Below, piece by piece: positions 9,626-18,602 of a DNA stretch of 36,028 nt. Below the pieces are notes generated by a model. That model did no database searches. It worked only from the letters and a program-made list of their open reading frames with translations, and had not been told where the DNA came from. Origin of the DNA: Chara braunii (Eukaryota > Streptophyta > Charophyceae > Charales > Characeae); the NCBI GenBank assembly GCA_003427395.1, contig BFEA01001008.1, positions 107,574 through 143,601 on the forward strand, read 5' to 3'. The translations under genes were made by a program, and so were the position numbers. Positions within the stretch are counted from its first letter, which is position 1; each line of letters starts with the position of its first letter.

Positions 9626-10480
9626 AACATAAGACGGAAGGACGAGAAGAACGGGTTGATTTCCTCCACTATGGATGGGAACATTTATGATCAGTTTGGG
9701 GAGTTCATTGACAGAAGGCTCGGGGAAGTGAGGGCGGAAGCCCAACGAAGAGCGGCATCCGGGCCGTTACCTCCTGCTACGTTCAGGCTATGGCAGGAGA
9801 AGAAAGGACCATCGGTGGGGATAGAGGAATTCAGTTATGGCAGGAAAAGGAAGAACCACCAATTGGGATAGAGGAAATGGGGAACGACGAGGAAGTGACT
9901 CAAGGGCCACGTCGAGGAGATGAAAAGGAAGAACCCATAATCATCGAATCGGACGACGAGGATGGGGAAGAAAGGATGGAACCTCCGGTCATCTTGATGG
10001 GGAAAATGAAGGACCTGCTAGGTAAGATGGGAAGGTACCAACAAAAGTTGGTGGACCTTTGTGAGAAAGTGAGGGAATGGAAGTCTAGTATCCCCTAGGT
10101 GTTCCTGTACGACTCTGGCCCGGAGTCAGCGCCTAGACGACCCGGAGTAAATATGGTGGGGTCGGGCCGACAACCGGGGGTGATGGGGAAACCCCTCACC
10201 CCGCACGCCCGGCTGGTGCAGGCAGCACAGACAAGAAATCAGGCCAAGGCCAGTGCCAGCCAAGAGCCCCCCCGGAGGGAGCCGGAGCCAGGAAGGAGGA
10301 AAGAGGCCGTGGAAGTGGAGGATGACGATGATGAGGAGGAAGAAGATGAGAGGCTGCGCCGGGAAGAGGATCAGAGAGCGGAGCAGCAGGCAAGGAGAAA
10401 GAGAACTAGGGAGGAGCCCGAGCAGGTCATGCGTGACGGACCGCCTAAAAGGAAGAAGTGTGCGGTTCGGTTGGAAGAGG

Positions 10481-11430
10481 GGTTTGACCAGGGTTGTCGA
10501 GCCCCGGCCCCGGGGCCCCGGCGGGGTTCCGGGGTTGGGCNNNNNNNNNNNNNNNNNNNNNNNNNNNNNNNNNNNNNNNNNNNNNNNNNNNNNNNNNNNN
10601 NNNNNNNNNNNNNNNNNNNNNNNNNNNNNNNNNNNNNNNNNNNNNNNNNNNNNNNNNNNNNNNNNNNNNNNNNNNNNNNNNNNNNNNNNNNNNNNNNNNN
10701 NNNNNNNNNNNNNNNNNNNNNNNNNNNNNNNNNNNNNNNNNNNNNNNNNNNNNNNNNNNNNNNNNNNNNNNNNNNNNNNNNNNNNNNNNNNNNNNNNNNN
10801 NNNNNNNNNNNNNNNNNNNNNNNNNNNNNNNNNNNNNNNNNNNNNNNNNNNNNNNNNNNNNNNNNNNNNNNNNNNNNNNNNNNNNNNNNNNNNNNNNNNN
10901 NNNNNNNNNNNNNNNNNNNNNNNNNNNNNNNNNNNNNNNNNNNNNNNNNNNNNNNNNNNNNNNNNNNNNNNNNNNNNNNNNNNNNNNNNNNNNNNNNNNN
11001 NNNNNNNNNNNNNNNNNNNNNNNNNNNNNNNNNNNNNNNNNNNNNNNNNNNNNNNNNNNNNNNNNNNNNNNNNNNNNNNNNNNNNNNNNNNNNNNNNNNN
11101 NNNNNNNNNNNNNNNNNNNNNNNNNNNNNNNNNNNNNNNNNNNNNNNNNNNNNNNNNNNNNNNNNNNNNNNNNNNNNNNNNNNNNNNNNNNNNNNNNNNN
11201 NNNNNCGGGGCTCGGGCCGGGGTTGGAGGTGCCGGGGGCGGGGGTGCGGGGGTGTTGGGTGCGGGGTTGCGGGGTGCGGGGGCGGGGGTGCGGGGTTGCG
11301 GGGTTGGGGCAGGGCCGGGGTTCCTTCTGCGGGGGCGGGGTTCAGGTAGCCCCGCGGCGGGGTTCCGGGGTTGAAACCCCTACCCCGGCTTGGGCCCCGG
11401 GGATCCCCGCGTGACAACGCTGGGTTTGAC
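10481..11430. mobile_element. hAT-like non-autonomous DNA transposon (GC-rich MITE) with 8-bp target duplications
   Basis: The insertion proper is 10489-11422. It starts CAGGGTTGTC and ends GACAACGCTG, inverted repeats matching at 9 of 10 positions. Identical 8-bp copies of GGTTTGAC flank it at 10481-10488 and 11423-11430. An 8-bp duplication and CAGGG-type ends are the hallmark of the hAT superfamily. The interior is very GC-rich (runs such as GGGGCGGGGGTGCGGGG), has no transposase ORF, and is mostly a sequencing gap. The gag-pol frame reads in register up to the first target copy and on from the second, as expected for an insertion into a once-continuous frame. The insertion splits the gag linker from the protease region. 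Confidence 0.8.
10541..11205. other. Assembly gap (665 N) inside the hAT-like element
   Basis: The gap is bounded on both sides by GC-rich low-complexity sequence, which probably caused the break. Gap length may be an estimate. Confidence 0.95.
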
Positions 11431-12379
11431 GTAGAGAGAGTGATCGACGGGCTGCTAGAAGGGCACAATGACCTCATGACTCTGAAGGAAATCTTGGCGT
11501 CAGCCCCGCGGCTCCGCGATGAATTGAAGGGGAGGTTGTCGCGGCGCCTGGTGCCCAATGTCCATCTGGGTACGATTATGCCCAAGGAGGCAGAGTGGGC
11601 GGAGTCAGGCACGAAGATGGACTGGAAATGCGTGGCCTGCGGCACGGTGGATTTGGTGGTAAAGGTCTCCAAGTGTACGGCAATGGTGGACACCGGGGCA
11701 GAAAGAACATCATCCGGGAGGCGGGCAGGATCAGATTCGGGCTGGATATAGATCGTTCTGATTGCGGTATTCTACACGGAACCAGCTGCAAGGCCGTATT
11801 TTGCGGGACAACCTCGAATGTACTCACCGAGGTTGGAAAGGTGAAGGCCCGGGCTTGCTTCTTCATCATGCCGGACGTGGATCACGGAATCCTCCAAGGA
11901 GGTCATTCCTAAGCAGGACGAAGACCGTGATATTCAATAAGCATGACGGGACGTTAATTCTCCTCCTATGCGACCCTTCCTGCGAGAATTACGAAATAAT
12001 TACGTGGAGAAACACAGGGCCAAGGAGTATAAAAAACCGGCCCAATCCAGGATCGTTCACAATCGAAGAGTCGGAAGGTGAGCGTCAGAGGCTTCGGGCA
12101 GAGCCCGAAGCAGGAGAGAGGGTGGAAGCATTTTTTCTCAGTCTGTCGAACGTCGGGAAGGCCATGGACTTGGTGGCCGCGCATGAAATGACAGATCCGG
12201 ATGCCATCCAGGCCTTGAGGGAGTCGGTCTTGGAATACCCCGAGGCGGGGAGGTTGGAACTGGTATACCGTCTTCCGGACGGCAGGGGGAACTCCGCGTC
12301 AGCACAAGCGCAATCTGTGAGTCGGTTTTTTTTAGGGGACGGCTCAAGCAGGGTTCCCAAAGGTAGTACAAGACGGTAG
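11431..12379 (+). pseudogene. pol: pol: aspartic protease region, frameshifted
   Basis: A pre-protease segment (from VERVIDGLLEGHNDL at 11431) leads to the retropepsin active site VDTGAE (Asp codon at 11689), which cleaves the Gag-Pol polyprotein. The frame shifts just after it, around 11703-11710, and continues with NIIREA and the protease body to 11911. It shifts again near 11890 into a third frame running to the TAG at 12377-12379. Protease family features stay readable across the shifts, so these are recent lesions. The active-site triad DTG is intact, but no uninterrupted product is possible. The region between protease and RT is not recognised as a separate domain. Confidence 0.8.
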
Positions 12380-13917
12380 ACAAGAAGTGTCGCCCGGTTC
12401 CAGTCCTCGTTACGGAAGACGAGGGAGCATACTACGAGAGGGAACGAGGGTTGATACAGTGGATGAGGGAGCGTGCTCTAGCGGGACCATGTCGTATCAA
12501 CGAAGGGAATGAGGGGAAGTTTATCATAGGGGAACCCGACTTCCTGCTGCCTCAGGAGCGGGCATTGATGGTGGAGTTGATGAAGAGGAGGCATCGCGCC
12601 TATGCGTTTAGTGACGAGGAGCCAGGCAGGCTGGATGTGGACAAAATACCTATGATCCGCATCCACACCGTGTCACACGAGCCTTGGAACATGAGAGGGG
12701 CGCGATATCCTAATCCTGACGAGGAAAAGAAGGTGGTGGATTACCTCGACGACAAGATACTTAGGCACGTCGCCGACTATTCGAGTGGATCGTATACGTC
12801 CCCGTGGTTCTGCTTCATCAAGCCTAACGGAACGTTGCGGTGGGTGCAAGATTTGCAGAGGCTGAATGCGGTGACCGTGCGGGATGCTGGAGGACTGCCC
12901 AATGCGGACACGTTGTCGAAATTTTGTGCTGGAAGGTCTATAATCTCACTTATAAACCTTTACTCAGGATATGATCAGTTTCCGGTCTATTCGCCGGACA
13001 GGCCGGTGACGGCTATGTACATGTCGCGAGGATTAATCCACATGAACTTGGTCCCACAAGGGTGGACCAACGCGGTAGCAATGGTCCAACGGGCCATGAT
13101 CCGGGCTATGCAGTCAGTCAGCCCCCATATCACACAGCCATACATCGACGATTTGGCGGTGAAGGGGCCAGCAGTGAAGGAGAACGACGAAGTCTCGCTA
13201 GGGGTAAGGCGCTTTATGTGGAAACACATTCGGGACCTCGAAAAGGTCCTGAGCCTGCTCGAGGAGCATAACCTCACGGCGAGCCGGGCCAAATCCAGAC
13301 ACTGCATGAGGGAAGCGACTATCTTGGGGTTCGTCTGCAGCGAGAGGGGTCGAAGACCGAATGTGAAGAAGACGGACAAAATTACTGAGTGGCCAGTTCC
13401 GTTCCACTCAATAACTGATGTCAGGAGCTTCCTTGGTACGTGTGGATTTTGGAGGGTCTTTGTCAAGAACTTCGCCGCTAAGACTGAACACCTGAGGAAG
13501 TTAGTCCGTCAGGATCAAGAATGGGTTTGGGGTGAAGAGCAAGAAGAGGTGGTGGCCAGAATGAAGGAGGAATTTCGAGATGGAGGGTTGGTGTCAGGAG
13601 CACCAGATTATGATGTCACGGAGACGCGACCCTTCATTGTCGAAACGGATGCGGGGCTGACTGCCCTAGGAGGAGTTCTAATTCAGGCAGACACGAAAGG
13701 AAAGGAAAAACCTTTGCGATTTGAGAGTCGGACTCTCTGTACGACCGAGAGGAACTACTCTCAGTTCAAGAGGGAGACTCTTGTCGTCCTCCACAGTCTG
13801 CGGATCTTCCGGAACTACATCTTTGGCAGAAGGCTTATTTTGAGAGTGGACCCAACCGCCCTGGCCTACTCTCTAAGGAATTACATTCCATCGGATTCGA
13901 CGATTGCCAGATGCTGA
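12376..13917 (+). pseudogene. pol: pol: reverse transcriptase and RNase H
   Basis: One 1.5-kb open frame; the real frame enters from upstream (PVLVTEDEG near 12397) rather than starting at 12451. RT landmarks: SPWFCFIKPNGTLRWVQD, NLYSGYDQF (12955-12981) and YIDDL (13141-13155). RNase H landmarks: FIVETDAG (first Asp), KRETLVVLHSLRIFRNY (Glu) and RVDPTAL (Asp). In Ty3/gypsy RT the first catalytic Asp precedes the LYSGY motif; here codon 12955-12957 is AAC, giving NLYSGY, so the metal-binding Asp is replaced by Asn. YIDD keeps the other two. The frame ends in a one-base deletion at about 13910 (TGG reduced to TG), which pushes the RNase H end and integrase into another frame. Confidence 0.92.
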
Positions 13918-15740
13918 CGTATATCTGGATGTTTAACTTCGAGTTGGAGCGGATTCCTGGCAGTAAGAACCGGGCAGACGGGTTGAGTCGGATCAACTGG
14001 GATAAACAGGAAGGGGAGGCGGTGGAGAATACGCCCCCAGTTGATGGATTTTTGGATCAGGAGGAAGATGTTCGTCTCCACATCAACAAGTGGTTGCCGC
14101 GAGTGCCCAGCTGTGTAGGTTATCCTATCTGGCAAGCGCCGAGTGGGTACGAACGGAGGGCGGAGCTAGTCCTCAAACCCTTTGAAGAAGAGGATCCTTG
14201 GGGTGGTAAGGATTTTCAGTGGATGATGGAGTTAGCGCTGGCCAGCTCGCATAGTCTGGTGAAGGACATGAGGACGATCGAGGAGGGACCTGGCCAGGTA
14301 GAACGGCATGAGGACCTGATGGGAGGAATGTATCTTCTCGTCAACACGTCATTGCAGGAAAGCCTCGACCAGTCAGGCTCGTTGAACCCGACAAGGAATG
14401 TGGACGAAGTGCCCGAGAGCCAGGACGACGAGTTCGGGGAGGGGGAGATTAAGGAGGTTTTTCGTGCAGAGGAGTATGACGGGATTTACTTAGAGCTGGG
14501 GCTTCTTTTATCTTGCGAAATGCGGCTAAGGGATGCGAGCGATAGGGCTCAGAGGATGCTCCTGCGCTACTTAGTGCGAGACGGCCACCTTTTCGTAAAA
14601 AGAGAAGTGGGGAATCCCAGGAGAGTCGTCTGCGGTAGGAATCGTCAGATTGACGTCGTAGCAGCACTTCATGATGGCATTGCAAGAGGGCATCAAGGGG
14701 TTCAAGCCACTTACGCCAAAATAAGCGAGCTGTACTACTGGGACGGAATGATGGACATGATCGGGAAGTTCTGTCGATCTTGCGTACCCTGCCTGTTGAG
14801 ATCCTGTTTAAGGCAAGGAGAGCCATTACATCTGAGGCTAGAGCGAGAGGTGGGGGTTGTAGTACATCTCGATCTACTATTCATGCCGCTTGGGGATCAG
14901 GGCTATAACTACATCTTCGATGCGCGCGATAACCTGTCTGGCTTCGTAGACGGCCGTGCTGTTCGTTCGAAGACTGGGCTAACCTTGGTTAGTTGCATTG
15001 AGAAGTACTACCTGCGCTATCCTTTCGTGAGGGAATTCGTAATGGACAGGGGATCAGAGTTTACCTGCCAGGAGGTGCAGGAGTTGCTATCAAGGTATGA
15101 TGTAGTTGCTAACTACACCACGACCGCACACCCCCAAGCAAATGCTCCCGTGGAGAGAGGGCATAGTACCATTACGAGCCTCCTAGCTAAGTGGACCGAA
15201 GGTAGGCCTAATCAGTGGCCAAGGCACATGAGGGCGGCTTTCTTCGTCGAGAACATTACAGTGAAATGATCCACCAAGTACGCGCCAGCCACTCTGTGGT
15301 ACGGGAGGCACACCACCTTCCCTATTGAAAGCTTTCTCAAGACTTGGAGGCGTCAGGATCTGGAAGTCGACCTGTCCTTTGAGGAGTTGCTCGACATTCG
15401 GGCGCGACAAATAGGAGCGATAGAGGAAAGGATCCAGGAGGCGTCCGATCAAGTGGCAAGAAGCCGTATGGATAATAAGGCTCGATGGGACCAGTCTGCG
15501 CGGGTGAGGAAAGTACCCTTGTTAGTCGGGGACGTCGTACTCCAGTACGATTCATCGTTGGAAAAACAATGGTCCAGGAAACTCGATAAGAAGTGGCTAG
15601 GTCCCTACCGGATCGTACGGGTCGGAGACTTCGGAGCGTTTCCGATTGAGGAGTTGAATGAGACTGAATGGAAGGACTGGGTGTCTGGAACGCGGCTGAA
15701 GAAATTTGTGGCGAGAGAAGAGGTAAGAGAGATGATCTGA
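13911..15740 (+). pseudogene. pol: pol: end of RNase H, integrase and GPY/F C-terminal domain
   Basis: The segment begins with the end of RNase H (KNRADGLSR) and a linker. The HHCC zinc-binding domain follows (LHDGIARGHQG, then SCVPC at about 14784-14798). The DDE core is complete: Asp in HLDLL (14871), Asp in MDRGSEF (15045) and Glu in PVERGHS (15153), with 35 residues between the last two, the classical D35E spacing. The C-terminal domain has the GPY/F motif (WLGPYRIV, about 15595-15618) and ends KKFVAREE. Integrase inserts the cDNA into the genome. A TGA at 15267-15269, likely from CGA, interrupts the frame; reading resumes in frame to the TGA at 15738. No chromodomain is seen. Confidence 0.92.
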
Positions 15741-15905
15741 CTACCTTTAGAATAAGAGCGATAGGTTATGTAGGTCGGATAGGTTGTATGCTGCATGAGA
15801 GTGGTCAGGTCTGAGCTCGCTTTGATTATCATCTGTTTGCTTACCCCAATGTGTGCATGTTGTCTCCTTCGCCTGTTGTGCAGGTCTGACTTTACAAAGA
15901 CAGTC
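15741..15905 (+). other. pol to downstream-ORF spacer with a candidate splice acceptor
   Basis: A pyrimidine-rich run (TGTCTCCTTCGCCTGTTGTGCAG, split by few purines; AG at 15882-15883) precedes the ATG at 15906 by 22 nt. This parallels the acceptor-like site before gag, and suggests the downstream ORF is made from a spliced mRNA. Confidence 0.35.
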
Positions 15906-16778
15906 ATGCCAAGAGGAGGGAAGGGGGCACGGCCGCCTCGGAGGCCGTTGGGCGCATCAGGAGGATATGAGCAACATGGGCCTTGCCATCGAGAGAGCAC
16001 TCCAGAGTACGATTGTGACGACATCGAGCTATTCCTGGACGGCTTCTGGGAGCATGCGCGGCGTATGGGTTGGACCGTGACCCAGGAGATTGAGAGGTTA
16101 AGGGGGGTTGGCAGATTCGAGGAGCTCGTCGCGCGGATCCGTAGGGAGGCGACGACGAGGTCAGAGGTGAAGATAAGGATGCAGGAGTTGCGACCCTCGC
16201 CTGTGAGGCCTGATGGCAGGCCGATCCGCCTGGAGATTGGGAATGCGTCAGAGTTCATCCCCGCTTTCGAGTGGTTATTGCAGGGGCAGAGTACACCGAG
16301 AGATGAGTGGGCGAGGACGTTACCCCTCTGGACCAGAAAGGCGGAGAGACCACTGGCTAGGCAGGTCAGAGACATGGCCCGGGACTGGGAGAGCTGCAGG
16401 GTACATCTGAGAGAGGCGTTTCGACGGCTAAAGCCCCCTTAGCCCAGAGTTGAGAGGCATCAGAGGAGTCAGAGGCAGAGGGGCCCTGAGCCTAGGGAGG
16501 TGAGACCATCTCGAGGAGGACGGAAGGCCCTGGCTAGGAGAGAGGAGGAACCGGAACCGGAACCAGAGGCTGAGGAGCGAGGAGCATACCCTGAGTATGG
16601 GTTGGGACCAGTGGAGTTCCATCGGTTTACCGAGGGTGGATTGAGGAGGTCGCCAGCACGCACACAGGAGGAGCCGCCAGCGTCTGAGGGGCCTTTGAGG
16701 GATTTGGAGACACATTTTGATGTCTCTCGATGGAGAGCGTCGCCTGGGGGTGAGGAGCAGAGAGAGCAGGCAGAGGAG

Positions 16779-16883
16779 GCGCCACGAGAGGAGGTGCCAC
16801 GAGAGGAGGTGCCACGAGAGGAGGCGCCACGAGAGGAGGTGTCACGAGAGGAGGTACCACGAGAGGAGATGCCACGGGAGGAG
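16779..16883 (+). repeat. Seven tandem 15-bp repeats coding PREEV
   Basis: GTGCCACGAGAGGAG and close variants are repeated seven times. The period is a multiple of three, so the frame of the gag-like ORF is kept and each unit gives a PREEV-type pentapeptide. Confidence 0.9.
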
Positions 16884-18413
16884 GTTCGGGATACTCAGCG
16901 AGAGAGAGGGCTAGGCGATGAGGGGAGACGTGCAGGGAAGGAAGTGATAGAGGTTGGAGAGGACACGCCCCCTCAGACGCCAGCAGTGGGCTTGAGACCT
17001 GGAGATGCACCTGGGAGCACGCGCCAGGCAGGAGAGGAGTTGCAAAGAGAAGAGGCCCCATTGCCTTCATCTGGAAAGGCTCATTCGCCAGAGAGGAGGG
17101 CAGAAAGGAGGAGAGAGAGGGAAGCTGTAAGGAGAGAAGCCTTGACTCTGATTGACAGACACCTAGCAGCTCATGCCCTGGAGCACCCAGACCAAGAGGA
17201 GTCGGCACCTGTAGAGTCGCGCCAGGAGTCATGCCAGCCCGAGAAGGAGGTGGAGGCAGAGATCCCGAAGAGGGTCGACCTCCGCACGAGGGAAAGGGTG
17301 CCAGCTGGAGAGACAGCTGAAGGAAAGAGGGCGAGGAGAACTAGGAGGATAGAAGAGATATGGCAAGAAAGGCAGAGGTTGGAGGCGGCGGGGGCACTTC
17401 CAGAGCAGCAGCAGGAAAGACAGAGTGTGGAGGCAGCAGGGGCACTCCCGAGTCAGCCACCCAGCGCGCCAGCCAAGGCCCCGGAAATCCCTGAGATATG
17501 GAGGGACTTCTGGGAGCAGAGAGGAGAGGAGCTTCCTTCGCCAACCAAAGCCGGGTTTGGGGTAGCGACGAAGGCGGAAGAAAGGTTCGATCGCAAAATC
17601 AAGTTCCTGGCCAAGGCAACTTTTGACCGGCACTTGCTATTGGAAAGCGATCTGGCAGGGAAGAAGATGAAGGAAGCGGGCCATGGAGTACGCCTGGAGG
17701 CTATGGAGGATGAAATCCAGGAACTCAGGGCATTGGTGGCCAGCCAGGCAACTATCATCGAGATCCTGAGGCAGCAAACTCAGGGAAAGGTGGACATGCC
17801 AGAGAGCAGCCGGCAGGGAGAGTAGAGGCAGCCAGGACACGGGTTGCCAAGACAGCCAACGACAGCAGAGCCTCGCCAGGAGCCTCCTATGGGGAGAGTT
17901 ATCCTGGAACTAGAGGAGGCGAGAGCCCAGAGGGAGGTAGAGAGAGAGGCCTTCGAGTTCAGAGCCCCTACTGAGCTCGTGACGCTACCTGTAGCAGCGG
18001 CAGGCCAAGTCGTACCTTTGGCAGTTGAAGAGGGGCTACCACCATCGAGCAGTGAGCCAGCTCAGGGCTCAGCAGAGGGATCCATGGGCTTGCTCCTTGA
18101 GGCAGTGCATACTATACAGGAGGAGGCGAGTTTGTTTTCACCTGAGCAGAGGATAGAGGAGCCTCTTGAGAGAGAGATGGGGATTGAGGCGGAGGGTGTC
18201 ATCGAGAGCGGGCTCCAGAGGTTGGGCACGCCTGAGTATGGGCCAGAGGGGATTGAGGATCGACCAGGGCCGAGTACCCAGGAGGTTGAGACAGGAGAGG
18301 AGCCTTTGGATATGCCTCAGAGCCATGAGCTGAGCAGGGAGGCTAGCGAAGCACCATCATCGCCAGGGTCTTAGAGAGGAAAGAAGAGGTCCAGGAAGTG
18401 GTTCGATACGTCC

Positions 18414-18455
18414 TGTTTCTTCTGTACAAAGGAGGGGCATCGAGCCTTGCAGTGT
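18414..18455 (+). other. Second CCHC zinc knuckle
   Basis: All four ligands are present (Cys 18414, Cys 18423, His 18438, Cys 18453). It lies just after the TAG at 18372, so it would be translated only by readthrough or in an intact relative. Confidence 0.9.
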
Positions 18456-18602
18456 CCTAAGTTCCTGAAGGACAAGGTTGAAGGGAAGGTTACAGAGGAA
18501 GGAGGCAGGATGTATGACAGACAGGGCAGGAGAGTAGAGAGATCTGCAGAAGGGGGTAGGGCTCAACTATATAGACAAAACCAGAAGGAGATGAGCGACT
18601 AG

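Larger units (their letters stand above)
8238..10488 (+). pseudogene. gag: gag polyprotein, decayed (capsid-like domain, CCHC knuckle, acidic linker)
   Basis: The frame opening at ATG 8238 encodes a retrotransposon Gag-like domain (WERFKEGMQRKY around 8511-8546; FVQEFKKRARKV around 8631-8666). A Pro/Gly/Gln-rich region and a C-X2-C-X4-H-X4-C zinc knuckle follow (cysteines at 9584, 9593 and 9623; His at 9608). Gag packages the RNA and forms the particle. The reading frame has in-frame stops at 8451 (TAG), 8853 (TAA), 9216 (TGA), 9569 (TGA, likely from CGA) and 10096 (TAG). It shifts frame near 9440-9460, and again through an imperfect 47-bp duplication at 9789-9882. The C-terminal part (10099-10488) is a highly charged linker with an Asp/Glu run and Arg/Lys clusters leading into pol. 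It is cut at 10488 by a DNA transposon. Confidence 0.85.
15906..18602 (+). pseudogene. Extra gag-like ORF downstream of pol, with CCHC knuckle, amber-interrupted
   Basis: From ATG 15906 (MPRGGKGARPPRR) one frame runs about 898 codons to the TAG at 18600 with no frameshift. It is broken by TAG at 16440, 17823 and 18372. The N-terminal ~180 residues look like a Gag capsid-type helical domain (DDIELFLDGFWEHARRMGW; a conserved MARDWESCRVHLREAFRRL end). Next comes a long Glu/Arg-rich, probably coiled-coil or disordered middle with PREEV repeats, then another acidic stretch. Near the C-terminus is a perfect C-X2-C-X4-H-X4-C knuckle (CFFCTKEGHRALQC, 18414-18455). I see no signal peptide or membrane segment after this ATG, so it is not envelope-like. 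A second nucleic-acid-binding Gag is the best reading. Function unproven. Confidence 0.75.

Noticed and set aside
15795-15905. Hydrophobic N-terminal extension as a signal peptide of an envelope-like protein
   Set aside because: The hydrophobic residues come from a pyrimidine-rich, acceptor-like stretch; the credible start is ATG 15906, and the rest is charged and Gag-like.
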